A stretch of 19,046 bases of DNA from Parvibaculum sp. (GCA_014359855.1 JACIYQ010000106.1:1-19046); one strand, 5' to 3'. Positions 6,595 to 13,270 are shown, numbered from the stretch's first letter. The notes: generated by a model not told the origin, from the sequence alone. A program made the numbers and translations.

Positions 6595-7398
6595 ATGGCG
6601 CTGAATGACGAACAACTGGAGCGCTATGCGCGGCACATCGTGCTGAAGGAGATCGGCGGCCCCGGCCAGCAGAAGCTTCTCAAGGCGCGCGTGCTGATCG
6701 TCGGCGCGGGCGGGCTCGGGAGCCCCTGCCTCATCTATCTGGCGGCGGCGGGCGTCGGAACCATCGGCATCGTGGACAACGACACGGTGTCGCTGTCGAA
6801 CCTGCAAAGGCAGATCGCGCATGGCGTTGCCGATATCGGCCGCGCGAAGACGGAGAGTGCGGCGGCGGCGGCGGCACGCATCAATCCGGATGTGAAGATC
6901 GTTCAACACCAGGAGCGCCTGACGGCCGAGAACGCGCTGCGCATCATTTCCCAATACGACGTGGTGGCGGATGGCTGCGATAATTTCGCGACGCGGTTTC
7001 TCGTCAACGATGCCTGCTATTTCGCGAAGGTGCCGCTCGTCTCGGCGGCCGTCGGCCAGTTCGAGGGACAGGTGGCGACGTTCCGGGCCTTCGAGCGCGG
7101 CGCGGAGGGAAATCCGAAACCGAATTATCGCGACTTCGTGGGCGCGACGCCCGAGCCCGGCTCCGTGCCGACCTGCGAGGAAGCGGGCGTGATGGGCGCG
7201 CTGACCGGCGTCGTCGGCTCGCTGCAGGCGCTGGAAGTCATCAAGGAGATCACGGGCGCGGGGACGAGCCTTGCGGGGAAGCTGCTCATCTACGACGCGC
7301 TCGACACGCGGTTCCGGACGGTGAAGCTCAAATGGGATCCGAAGAACCCGCTGACCGGCGAGAAGCCGGTGATCGCGGATTTGAGCGGTCACGCCTGA
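6595..7398 (+). CDS. ThiF/MoeB/HesA-family adenylyltransferase lacking the zinc cysteines
   Basis: E1-like enzyme that adenylates the C terminus of a small ubiquitin-fold sulfur carrier such as MoaD or ThiS, for molybdopterin or thiamine synthesis. The ATP-binding parts are intact: the GAGGLGSP loop, the DNDTVSLSNLQRQ motif and VADGCDNFATRFLVND. The catalytic-type cysteine is at 194 in PTCEEAGVMGALTGVVGSLQA. However, the four zinc ligands of E. coli MoeB (two CxxC pairs) are all replaced: the first pair reads NYRD (177-180) and the second NPLT (251-254). At 267 residues it has no C-terminal rhodanese domain. No moa or thi gene is nearby, so its partner is unknown; molybdopterin-synthase adenylyltransferase is the usual automatic name. 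ATG at 6595 follows GAGGG at four bases. Confidence 0.88.
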   Translation: MALNDEQLERYARHIVLKEIGGPGQQKLLKARVLIVGAGGLGSPCLIYLAAAGVGTIGIVDNDTVSLSNLQRQIAHGVADIGRAKTESAAAAAARINPDVKIVQHQERLTAENALRIISQYDVVADGCDNFATRFLVNDACYFAKVPLVSAAVGQFEGQVATFRAFERGAEGNPKPNYRDFVGATPEPGSVPTCEEAGVMGALTGVVGSLQALEVIKEITGAGTSLAGKLLIYDALDTRFRTVKLKWDPKNPLTGEKPVIADLSGHA

Positions 7399-7411
7399 GT
7401 GAAGCGGCGCC

Positions 7412-8401
7412 TCACATGATGGCGGGGATGACGCGATCCGGCGGGCGGTGGCCGTCCATGAAGGTCTTGATGTTGACGATGACCTTGCCGCCCATCTCGA
7501 CGCGGCCCTCAACGGTGGCCGATCCCATATGCGGCAGGGGCACGACATTGGGCAGCTTGAGGAGGCGCGGGTTCACCGCCGGTTCGTGCTCGAAGACATC
7601 GAGGCCGGCGCCGGCGAGTTCGCCCGCCTCCAGCGCGCGGATCAGCGCGTTTTCGTCGATGATCTCGCCGCGCGCGGTGTTGACGATATAGGCTTCCGGT
7701 TTCAGCAGTTTCAGGCGGCGCGCGTCGATGAGGTGGAAGGTCTGCGGCGTCAGCGGGCAATTCACCGAGACGATGTCGACCTTGCCGAGCATGTCGTCGA
7801 GATTTTCCCAGAAGCGCGCCTCAAGCTCCTGCTCGATGACGGCATTGGCGGGCTTCCGGTTGTGATAATGGATTTCGAGACCGAAAGGTTTCGCACGGCG
7901 GGCTACCGCCTGACCGATGCGTCCCATGCCAATGATGCCGAGGCGTTTACCCGTGAGGCGGCGGCCGAGCATCCAGGTGGGCGACCAGCCCGGCCACTCT
8001 TCATGTTCGCGGAGATATCGCGCGCCCTCGCTCAAGCGGCGCGGCACAGCGAGAATGAGGCCCATGGTCATGTCGGCGGTATCTTCGGTCAGCACGCCGG
8101 GCGTGTTCGTTACCGTAATGCCGCGGCGGCGGGCGGTCTCGACATCGATATTGTCGACACCGGTGCCGAACTGCGCGATGAGGCGGAGGTTTTCGCCAGC
8201 CTGGGAGAGAAGGCGCGCGTCGATCCTGTCGGTCACGGTCGGGACCAGGACATCGGCCTCGCGGATCGCGGTGGCCAGCTCGGCGGCGGAGAAGGGACGA
8301 TCGCCGGCATTCAGCCGGACATCGAACAGCTCGCCCATGCGCGCCTCGATGAGGGCGGGCAGCTTGCGGGTGACGATGACGAGCGGCTTTTTGACGGTCA
8401 T
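7412..8401 (-). CDS. D-2-hydroxyacid dehydrogenase, glyoxylate/hydroxypyruvate reductase-like
   Basis: NAD(P)-dependent reductase of the D-isomer-specific 2-hydroxyacid family; the closest functional type is glyoxylate/hydroxypyruvate reductase (glycerate dehydrogenase). Landmarks: the substrate-loop region FGTGVDNIDVETA, the dinucleotide loop GIIGMGRIGQAVA, and the catalytic triad of Arg in NTARGEII, Glu in DVFEHEP and His in PLPHMGSAT. After the second strand the sequence is YHNRKP, with no acidic residue at the usual NAD-ribose position, which points to NADPH preference. Length is 329 residues. ATG at 8401 is chosen because GGAG lies eight bases upstream and the protein then starts directly with the first strand (KKPLVIVTRKLP). 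It ends 13 bp from the convergent ThiF-like gene and diverges from the SH3 gene. Confidence 0.88.
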   Translation of the reverse strand: MTVKKPLVIVTRKLPALIEARMGELFDVRLNAGDRPFSAAELATAIREADVLVPTVTDRIDARLLSQAGENLRLIAQFGTGVDNIDVETARRRGITVTNTPGVLTEDTADMTMGLILAVPRRLSEGARYLREHEEWPGWSPTWMLGRRLTGKRLGIIGMGRIGQAVARRAKPFGLEIHYHNRKPANAVIEQELEARFWENLDDMLGKVDIVSVNCPLTPQTFHLIDARRLKLLKPEAYIVNTARGEIIDENALIRALEAGELAGAGLDVFEHEPAVNPRLLKLPNVVPLPHMGSATVEGRVEMGGKVIVNIKTFMDGHRPPDRVIPAIM

Positions 8402-8529
8402 GAAATACTCCGGCGGCGTTCCGGCTGGGGTGAGCCTCTTCTTATCAGGTTTTATCCGGTTGTTTGCGCCATTTTCTGGCAAAATCCGGTGAGTCGCGGC
8501 GGGCGGGGCGCCAACGGGCAGAAGAAGAG

Positions 8530-9147
8530 ATGCGGGAGAGGCCGGTCAATACAAGTGCGAGACGGAGCGGGAGAGCAAGGCGCGCGGCGCTCTGCGCTGC
8601 CGCGTTCCTTTGCGCGCCTCTCGCCGCCGCGGGGATGGGCTTCGGCGAGGGGCAAGGTCACGTCGCGGCTGCGGCGCTCGCGGCGGAACGGGGCGGCATG
8701 CCCGAACGCGCGCCGGGGACGGCGACCGGGCTTCCCGTGCCACGCTTCGTCAGCCTGAAATCGGGGCGCGCGAATGTGCGCCGCGGACCCGGCACGGATT
8801 TTCCCATCGACTGGGTCTATCGCAAGAGCGGCATGCCGCTCGAGGTGATCGCGGAATCGAGCAACTGGCGGCGCATTCGCGACCATGAAGGCGATGGCGG
8901 CTGGATCTGGCATTCGATGCTGGATGGCGAGCGCACGGCGATCATGGACGCCGCGGACGGCGCCCCCGTCGCGCTGCACAAGGAACCCGCCGATGGCGCG
9001 CCCGTGATCGCCTATGCCGAGAAGGGGCTTGTGGCGCGGGTGAAGAGCTGCAAGGCGCGATGGTGCCGCCTCGAGACCGGAGGTTACGAGGGCTGGGTGC
9101 TGCAGGAAGCGCTGTGGGGCGTCTATCCGGGCGAGGAGTTCGAGTAG
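8530..9147 (+). CDS. Exported protein with two bacterial SH3-type domains
   Basis: Predicted envelope protein of 205 residues. The N terminus has an arginine-rich n-region and a hydrophobic core (ALCAAAFLCAPLAAAG), so it is probably exported to the periplasm. Two SH3-like units of the bacterial SH3_4 type follow. The first runs from about 73 to 135, with SLKSGRANVRRGPGTDFPIDWVY, SNWRRIRDHEGDGGWIWHSML. The second runs from about 145 to 200, with VALHKEPADGAPVIAYAEKG, ARWCRLETGGYEGWVLQEALWGVYP. These domains usually bind cell-wall or protein ligands; the target here is unknown. The second unit holds two cysteines (KSCKARWCRLE) that could form a disulfide. ATG at 8530 has a purine-rich stretch (AGAAGAAGAG) just upstream; an upstream in-frame TTG at 8464 lacks a ribosome-binding site and would bury the signal peptide. 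Confidence 0.82.
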   Translation: MRERPVNTSARRSGRARRAALCAAAFLCAPLAAAGMGFGEGQGHVAAAALAAERGGMPERAPGTATGLPVPRFVSLKSGRANVRRGPGTDFPIDWVYRKSGMPLEVIAESSNWRRIRDHEGDGGWIWHSMLDGERTAIMDAADGAPVALHKEPADGAPVIAYAEKGLVARVKSCKARWCRLETGGYEGWVLQEALWGVYPGEEFE

Positions 9148-9186
9148 GGTTACTTGCGCAGGAAGTGGAAATCGATCTGACCGCTG

Positions 9187-9540
9187 TCAGACGCGATAAC
9201 CGATCAACACGGCAATCTTTTCGCGCAACTCATCGAGAAGCAGCGCCGGAAGTGCGGCGCCGGCGAAAACAACGGGACGCGCGAGCGTATCGATGCTCCG
9301 GATGTGGCTCGTGAGAACTTCACCCTTCACCGGCAATCCGTCGGGCAGCAGCACGCTGGCGGCGAAAGGCCGGATACGCGAAGTAATCGGGCAAACGATC
9401 AGAAAACGGCTCGCGTCCCAGAACGCGCGGGGCGATACGACAACCGCCGGACGGCGCCCGCTTTGTTCGCGGCCCGTGCGCGGGTCGAAGCCCGTCCAGA
9501 CGAGATCGCCCGCTTCGGGTTCATAAGATGCGTCCGTCAC
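9187..9540 (-). CDS. MazF/PemK-type endoribonuclease toxin
   Basis: Toxin of a type II pair, expected to cut mRNA at short sequences. The fold pattern is clear: GDLVWTGFDPRTGREQSGRRPAVVVS at the start, CPITSRIRPFAASVLLP in the middle and GEVLTSHIRSIDTLAR toward the end. This gives the basic-residue loop and the PITS segment usually found at the RNase active site. The start is GTG at 9540, which overlaps the stop of the antitoxin gene by four bases (GTGA), so translation is probably coupled to the antitoxin. Length is 117 residues, normal for the family. A longer in-frame start at 9573 lies inside the antitoxin gene and is not needed. Cleavage specificity cannot be told from the sequence. Confidence 0.92.
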   Translation of the reverse strand: MTDASYEPEAGDLVWTGFDPRTGREQSGRRPAVVVSPRAFWDASRFLIVCPITSRIRPFAASVLLPDGLPVKGEVLTSHIRSIDTLARPVVFAGAALPALLLDELREKIAVLIGYRV

Positions 9541-9779
9541 TCGACGATCTCGCGGCCCTTGTCCGGACCCCAATCGAAGGCATCGCTCATCGCATCCGGC
9601 GTCATGCCGACCAGAAGGTCTTCAAGCCTGTAGCGCGGGCGGGCGGCCGTAATGACGATCCGCCCGTCCTCGGCGGTGATGTCCACCTGCGTCCCTTCCG
9701 TCAAACCGAGGCGGGCAGCAATATCCTTGGGGACACGCACACCAAGGCTGTTTCCCCATTTTGCGACACGAGCGAACAT
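9537..9779 (-). CDS. MazE-like AbrB-family antitoxin
   Basis: Antitoxin of 80 residues with an N-terminal swapped-hairpin AbrB DNA-binding domain (ARVAKWGNSLGVRVPKDIAARLGLTEGTQVDIT) and an acidic C-terminal tail (EDLLVGMTPDAMSDAFDWGPDKGREIVE) that should wrap around the MazF toxin. ATG at 9779 is chosen because AGGTG is six bases upstream and the family starts at this point; longer frames run back through the operator. It is the first gene of the pair, and a perfect 21-bp operator palindrome lies 39 bp upstream. Autorepression by the antitoxin, tightened by toxin binding, is the known family behaviour and fits the layout. Confidence 0.92.
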   Translation of the reverse strand: MFARVAKWGNSLGVRVPKDIAARLGLTEGTQVDITAEDGRIVITAARPRYRLEDLLVGMTPDAMSDAFDWGPDKGREIVE

Positions 9780-9817
9780 CTCGGCACCTTTCCGGACTTG
9801 TGGATGTCCAGACATAA

Positions 9818-9838
9818 TGTATATCCATTGGATATACA
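9818..9838. promoter_or_regulatory. Operator palindrome of the mazEF-like pair
   Basis: Perfect 9-bp arms TGTATATCC (9818-9826) and GGATATACA (9830-9838) around ATT. It is AT-rich compared with its surroundings and stands 39 bp before the antitoxin ATG. Reading leftward, TTGTAT (9834-9839) could be the -35 and TATGTC the -10, 17 bp apart, so the dyad would cover the -35 and spacer. Confidence 0.75.
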
Positions 9839-9862
9839 AGAGGCGGGGCTGCCGGGCCAATG

Positions 9863-10456
9863 TCAGGCGAAGTCCTTCGCCAGGGCCTCTTTCACCCGCG
9901 GCGGCAGCACCGCCATGTGGTGATAATTTTCGTGCGCGATGACGACCATGACCTGCGTTTCGGGCAAGCGGAACTTCGCGATCTGTTCGGGGGTGAAGCG
10001 GAAATGAACGAAGTGGACGGAGGAGGTCTTGCCGTCCGCCTTGGTGCGCTCGACATCCGTCTCGGCTTCGCCCGCGACCTTCTCGCCGCCGACATCGATG
10101 TAGAGATGCTTTTCGACCCAGGCGATCGCGCGCAGGAACCTGTCGCGGCGCACGGGATCGTCGATCTCGAACATGATCGTGGCGACGAGTTCGTTGCCCT
10201 GCGGGATCAGCGGATTATAGGCGCGCAGCTCGTCTTCGAGCTGTTCGGCGCCGCCTTTTTCGATGTGCAGCATTTCCTGAATCTGCTGGAACATCGTGTC
10301 GTAGTTCTCGAAGTAGAAGGTGGCGCAGGGCCCGACTTCGACGCGGCGGTTCTTCTTCATCGCCGTGATCGCCGCGCGGCGTTCCTTGCGCTCCTTCGCA
10401 TAGGTCTCGTAGGGGAGAATGTCGGCGGGTGTGATTTCTTTTTTCATCGCAGTCAT
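9863..10456 (-). CDS. DUF3501 family protein
   Basis: Protein of 197 residues that I recognise as DUF3501, a family of unknown function that recurs next to rubrerythrin and GlpC/HdrD-like iron-sulfur genes; here it is third in that order. It begins with ITPADILPYETYAKERKERRAAITAMKKNRRVEVGP, then FYFENYDTMFQQIQEMLHIEKG and DELRAYNPLIPQGNELVATIMFEIDDP, and ends with FRFTPEQIAKFRL and ENYHHMAVLPP. There is only one cysteine (GPCATF), and no signal peptide or membrane segment, so it is cytosolic and not itself an iron-sulfur protein. Conserved-looking acidic and histidine residues (FENYDTM, HENYHHM) might bind metal, which is speculative. Start ATG 10456; ATG 10447 (MKKEITP) is an alternative. 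It lies 34 bp after the iron-sulfur gene in the same operon. Confidence 0.82.
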   Translation of the reverse strand: MTAMKKEITPADILPYETYAKERKERRAAITAMKKNRRVEVGPCATFYFENYDTMFQQIQEMLHIEKGGAEQLEDELRAYNPLIPQGNELVATIMFEIDDPVRRDRFLRAIAWVEKHLYIDVGGEKVAGEAETDVERTKADGKTSSVHFVHFRFTPEQIAKFRLPETQVMVVIAHENYHHMAVLPPRVKEALAKDFA

Positions 10457-10490
10457 CTCTTGAACCTTTTTCCGGAAGTTCGCCCCCCCC

Positions 10491-11849
10491 TTATTCGATC
10501 AATCCCCAGGCGCGCGCCATGATCTCGATCGGGTGATAGGGTGCCGGCGGCGCGGGCTCGTTCAGCGTCTCGATCTCGTGAACGAGGTGCTTGGCGGCCA
10601 GCGGGCAATCCGACGTCACATACTTGTTGCCGGTTTTCGCGACGTTGCGCGAGGCGGTCTTGCCGACCTTCATGGCGACCTCGAAGGTTTCCTTCATCAC
10701 CCCGAAGGTTCCTCCGTGTCCGGAGCAACGCTCGACGATGTCGAGCTTGAGGTCCGGAATGAGCCGCATCATCTCGACCGACTTCGCGCCCATGTTCTGC
10801 GCGCGGGCATGACAGGCGAGATGCGCCGTAACGCCGCCGTCGACCGGCTTCAGGCCCGGCGCGAGCCCCTCCTTCTTCGCGATGTCGACGACATATTCGT
10901 CGATGTCGCGCGTCGCGGCGGAGAGCCTCTTCACATCTTCGCTGTCTGGAAGGATGAGCGGCCATTCGAACTTGAACATCAGGCCGCAGGAAGCCGTCAG
11001 CGTGATGATGTCGTAGCCCTTGCCGATCCAGGCGCACATGTCCTTCGCGACCTTTTCCGCCTGAGCGGCGACTTTCGCGATGTTGCCCTGCTCGAGAAAG
11101 GGCATGCCGCAGCAACCGGGATAGGCGACTTCGGTTTCGACGCCGTTATGCGCGAGGACGAGGCGCGCGGCCTCGCCGACCTTCGGGTTGTTGTAGTTGA
11201 CGAAACAGGTTGCGAAGAGGACGGCCTTGCGGCCCCTGGCGGGCGCATCCTTCGGCGCGGCGGCGCCCGATGCGTCCTGCTTCTTCGCTCGGCGGGTAAA
11301 GGTTTGCCCGTGGAACTTCGGCAGTTCGGCGCGGGCGTCGATGCCGGCGACCGCTTCGAGCGCGGGGCGCGTCAGCTTGTTGCCGCGCGAGGAACCCCAG
11401 TTCGCGAGCGGCGCAACAGGCGCGGCGAGCATGCCGTTGCGGTCGGTCTGCGCGAGTTGGCCGGGGACGAAGGGATAGCCGCCCTTCGCCTTCGCCTCGG
11501 CGGCACGGTAGCGCAGCATCAGATGCGGGAAATCGAGATTGAATTCATGCGGCGGCACGTAAGGGCACTTCGTCATGAAGCACATGTCGCAAAGCGTGCA
11601 GGCCTCGACAACGGGAGCGAAACCGGCCGACTTCACTTCGTCGAGTTCGCCGGTCGGGCTTTCGTCGATCAGATCGAAAAGGCGCGGGAAGCTGTCGCAG
11701 AGATTGAAGCAGCGGCGACAGCCGTGGCAGATGTCGAAGACGCGGCGCATCTCCTCATCGAGTTTTTCGAGATCGTAGAACTCGGGATTATGCCAATCGA
11801 GGGGGTGGCGGGTCGGTGCTTCGGTACTGCCTTCTTCCGGGCTGCTCAT
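10491..11849 (-). CDS. GlpC/HdrD-like (Fe-S)-binding oxidoreductase subunit
   Basis: Iron-sulfur electron carrier of the GlpC/heterodisulfide-reductase D type, 452 residues. The N-terminal ferredoxin part has two cluster motifs: C41-x2-C44-x2-C47-x3-C51 and C84-x2-C87-x2-C90-x4-C95-Pro, enough for two [4Fe-4S] clusters. A long linker rich in Ala and Lys leads to two CCG-type modules: the first around LFATCFVNYNN and YPGCCGMPFLEQGN, the second around ACHARAQNMG and ERCSGHGGTFG. In the second, CSGHGG replaces the usual paired CC. There is no flavin domain or membrane helix, so partners must supply the redox substrate. ATG at 11849 is preferred to an upstream TTG at 11870 without a ribosome-binding site. 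It lies 87 bp after rubrerythrin and 34 bp before the DUF3501 gene, suggesting electron transfer to rubrerythrin. Confidence 0.9.
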   Translation of the reverse strand: MSSPEEGSTEAPTRHPLDWHNPEFYDLEKLDEEMRRVFDICHGCRRCFNLCDSFPRLFDLIDESPTGELDEVKSAGFAPVVEACTLCDMCFMTKCPYVPPHEFNLDFPHLMLRYRAAEAKAKGGYPFVPGQLAQTDRNGMLAAPVAPLANWGSSRGNKLTRPALEAVAGIDARAELPKFHGQTFTRRAKKQDASGAAAPKDAPARGRKAVLFATCFVNYNNPKVGEAARLVLAHNGVETEVAYPGCCGMPFLEQGNIAKVAAQAEKVAKDMCAWIGKGYDIITLTASCGLMFKFEWPLILPDSEDVKRLSAATRDIDEYVVDIAKKEGLAPGLKPVDGGVTAHLACHARAQNMGAKSVEMMRLIPDLKLDIVERCSGHGGTFGVMKETFEVAMKVGKTASRNVAKTGNKYVTSDCPLAAKHLVHEIETLNEPAPPAPYHPIEIMARAWGLIE

Positions 11850-11894
11850 CGGCCAAGATCCCCAGCGCAAAGTTGAAACGTCGAGAGACGGGAA

Positions 11895-11918
11895 GCGGAG
11901 GGATGAAAGTCCCTCCGC
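11895..11918 (-). other. Hairpin between rubrerythrin and the Fe-S gene
   Basis: Perfect 9-bp arms GCGGAGGGA (11895-11903) and TCCCTCCGC (11910-11918) with a 6-base loop, in the 87-bp gap after the rubrerythrin stop. No U-run follows on the minus strand (TTCCCGTC). It probably acts as a partial terminator or as a 3' stabiliser that gives more rubrerythrin mRNA than downstream message. Confidence 0.55.
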
Positions 11919-11936
11919 CTCGAATGCCGGACGCGA

Positions 11937-12359
11937 TCAGCCGTTGAGGCTGTCGAGCGCCTTCTGGAAACGGCCGGCATGGCTCTTCTCGGCCTTGGCG
12001 AGCGTTTCGAACCAGTCGGCGATCTCGTCGAAGCCCTCTTCGCGCGCGGTGCGCGCCATGCCCGGATACATGTCGGTATATTCATGCGTCTCGCCGGCGA
12101 TCGCGGCCTTGAGGTTCTTGCCGGTGCCGCCGATGGGCTCGCCCGTCGCCGGGTCGCCGACTTCCTCGAGGAATTCGAGATGGCCGTGAGCGTGGCCCGT
12201 TTCGCCCTCGGCGGTCGAACGGAACACGGCGGCGACGTCGTTGAAGCCTTCAACGTCGGCCTTCTGGGCGAAATAGAGATAACGGCGGTTGGCCTGGCTC
12301 TCGCCCGCGAAAGCCTCCTTGAGGTTTTCCCAGGTCTTGCTACCGGAAAGCGATGTCAT
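11937..12359 (-). CDS. Rubrerythrin-type diiron protein without rubredoxin domain
   Basis: Ferritin-like four-helix protein of 140 residues, expected to reduce hydrogen peroxide at a diiron centre in the cytosol. All seven ligands of the rubrerythrin site can be placed: Glu20 (AGESQANRRY), Glu53 and His56 (EGETGH), Glu90 and Glu93 (GETHEY), Glu124 and His127 (AEKSH). The C-terminal rubredoxin domain of classical rubrerythrin is absent; the protein ends right after the fourth helix (FQKALDSLNG). Electrons must therefore come from another protein, and the iron-sulfur gene downstream is the natural candidate. ATG at 12359 has GAGGAG about eight bases upstream. It is the first gene of a three-gene operon with a good promoter and an Irr-type dyad. 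Confidence 0.92.
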   Translation of the reverse strand: MTSLSGSKTWENLKEAFAGESQANRRYLYFAQKADVEGFNDVAAVFRSTAEGETGHAHGHLEFLEEVGDPATGEPIGGTGKNLKAAIAGETHEYTDMYPGMARTAREEGFDEIADWFETLAKAEKSHAGRFQKALDSLNG

Positions 12360-12449
12360 GATCTTGCTCCTCACCTGTTGTGTCTGACGGTTCATCCATG
12401 CGGCCGCGAGGGGCCCGGAAAGGCCGGGCCGGATGGGGGATTCGGCGCA

Positions 12450-12478
12450 ATCCTATGCCCGCCCGAGACACAGGTCAA
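12450..12478 (-). promoter_or_regulatory. Promoter of the rubrerythrin operon
   Basis: Reading leftward, TTGACC (12473-12478) and TAGGAT (12450-12455) are separated by 17 bp, a good sigma-70-type pair. The start site would be near 12443, about 84 bases before the ATG. The dyad at 12481-12499 sits just upstream of the -35. Confidence 0.65.
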
Positions 12479-12480
12479 CA

Positions 12481-12499
12481 GTTTGGAATACCTCCAAAC
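12481..12499. promoter_or_regulatory. Irr-box-like dyad upstream of the rubrerythrin promoter
   Basis: Arms GTTTGGA (12481-12487) and TCCAAAC (12493-12499). It has the same frame, G-TTTG-n-AAT at the left and CAAAC at the right, as the dyad at the irr promoter (13025-13043). It resembles the TTTAGAA-N3-TTCTAAA type iron-control element, with A to G at the fourth place of each arm. Its centre is near -47 relative to the predicted start, a position used by activators. Confidence 0.6.
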
Positions 12500-12532
12500 A
12501 ATCTTTTAGCGCTTGTTTTTTGCGAGGAATTA

Positions 12533-12958
12533 TTAGTTTCGGCTACGGTCGTGCAGACGCACGATCACGTCCACGCGCGCCACATCCATGCCCTCCGGGG
12601 CAGGCGGCAGGCGGCCGATCGTCACGCCGTCGCCGACGATGTCCAGGAGCGCCCCATCCTTCTCGATGAAGAAGTGATGGTGGTCGCCGGTATTGGTGTC
12701 GAACCAGGTGCGCGAACTGTCCACCACGACCTCGCGGAGAAGGCCCGCGCCGGTGAACTGGTGCAGCGTGTTGTAGACGGTGGCGAGAGAAACGCTCACG
12801 CCCGCCTTCTGCGCCTCGTCGTGGAGCGCTTCGGCCGTCACATGGCGGTCACCGCCGTCGAACAGAAGGCGACCCAGCGCCAGCCGCTGGCGGGTGGGGC
12901 GCAATCCGGCCTTCCGCAACCTGTTGAGCGTCTGTGCGTAGGGTCTCTCCTGCGTCAC
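12533..12958 (-). CDS. irr: Irr, Fur-family iron/heme-responsive regulator
   Basis: Transcription factor of the Fur superfamily, of the alphaproteobacterial Irr branch, which controls iron and heme genes according to heme status. The helix-turn-helix region is typical: GLRPTRQRLALGRLLF, HVTAEALHDEAQKAGVSVSLATVYNTLHQFTGAGLL. The Irr hallmark histidine cluster is present at 93-95 (TGDHHHFF). The C-terminal part has LPPAPEGMDVARVDVIVRL, and it lacks the CxxC zinc motifs of Fur and PerR. The N-terminal heme regulatory motif with Cys-Pro known from Bradyrhizobium is absent, so heme sensing would rely on the histidines. The start is probably GTG at 12958 (141 residues), with GAGGA about ten bases upstream; the frame is open further upstream but runs into the operator. 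Its own promoter carries a perfect dyad, so autoregulation is likely. Confidence 0.88.
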   Translation of the reverse strand: MTQERPYAQTLNRLRKAGLRPTRQRLALGRLLFDGGDRHVTAEALHDEAQKAGVSVSLATVYNTLHQFTGAGLLREVVVDSSRTWFDTNTGDHHHFFIEKDGALLDIVGDGVTIGRLPPAPEGMDVARVDVIVRLHDRSRN

Positions 12959-13024
12959 GAGCTTTCGTCCTCTGGTTTCCGGCGGCCCGATCCGTTTCGT
13001 ATAGAAGACGGATTGAAGGGTACA

Positions 13025-13043
13025 GTTTGTAATCGTTACAAAC
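13025..13043. promoter_or_regulatory. Perfect dyad at the irr promoter (probable Irr box)
   Basis: Perfect 8-bp arms GTTTGTAA (13025-13032) and TTACAAAC (13036-13043) around TCG. It lies directly downstream of the predicted irr -10, over the likely start site, where binding would repress. It matches 13 of 19 positions of the dyad at 12481-12499. Confidence 0.72.
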
Positions 13044-13046
13044 AAA

Positions 13047-13076
13047 TAGATAGTGTGCGCGTCATAGGTTTGTCAA
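13047..13076 (-). promoter_or_regulatory. Promoter of irr
   Basis: Reading leftward, a perfect -35 TTGACA (13071-13076) is followed after 18 bp by TATCTA (13047-13052) as a modest -10. The start site would fall near 13040, inside the dyad 13025-13043. The leader to the GTG start is about 80 bases. Confidence 0.5.
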
Positions 13077-13270
13077 GGGCGCGGCAGCGGCCGTGACGGG
13101 CGCTAAATGCCCGTAAGCCAAGGGTTTGCGGCGGCCCAAGGGTGTGTTACGAAGCGCAGAAGGCGAGGAAACCGGGACGGCAAAACCCGTCCCAAAGTGA
13201 GGACGGCTCCGGATAGCACCACGGCGAGCGCCGGCAGATGCGGATCGGGCCTTTTGTTGAGCGGATGGAG
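13077..13270 (+). other. Intergenic region upstream of fabA with two hairpins
   Basis: The gene-free stretch between irr and fabA is 312 bp in all (12959-13270); its left part holds the irr leader, operator and promoter. The right part contains two short perfect stems: ACGGGC/GCCCGT (13096-13101 and 13109-13114, 7-base loop) and GGGACGG/CCGTCCC (13174-13180 and 13187-13193, 6-base loop). No clear -35/-10 pair for fabA was found and there is no other open frame with coding character. The stems may be part of the fabA leader. Confidence 0.4.

Noticed and set aside
7448..8758. 436-residue plus-strand frame opposite the dehydrogenase gene
   Set aside because: The dehydrogenase on the minus strand has the full triad and cofactor loop; this frame also overlaps the SH3 gene out of phase.
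10481..10490. Run of seven C residues between the Fe-S and DUF3501 genes as a slippery or phase-variable tract
   Set aside because: It lies between genes, outside any reading frame, so length change would not switch a protein.
10533..11876. 447-residue plus-strand frame opposite the Fe-S gene
   Set aside because: The minus-strand gene has two [4Fe-4S] motifs and CCG modules; the opposite frame has none of these nor any other family.
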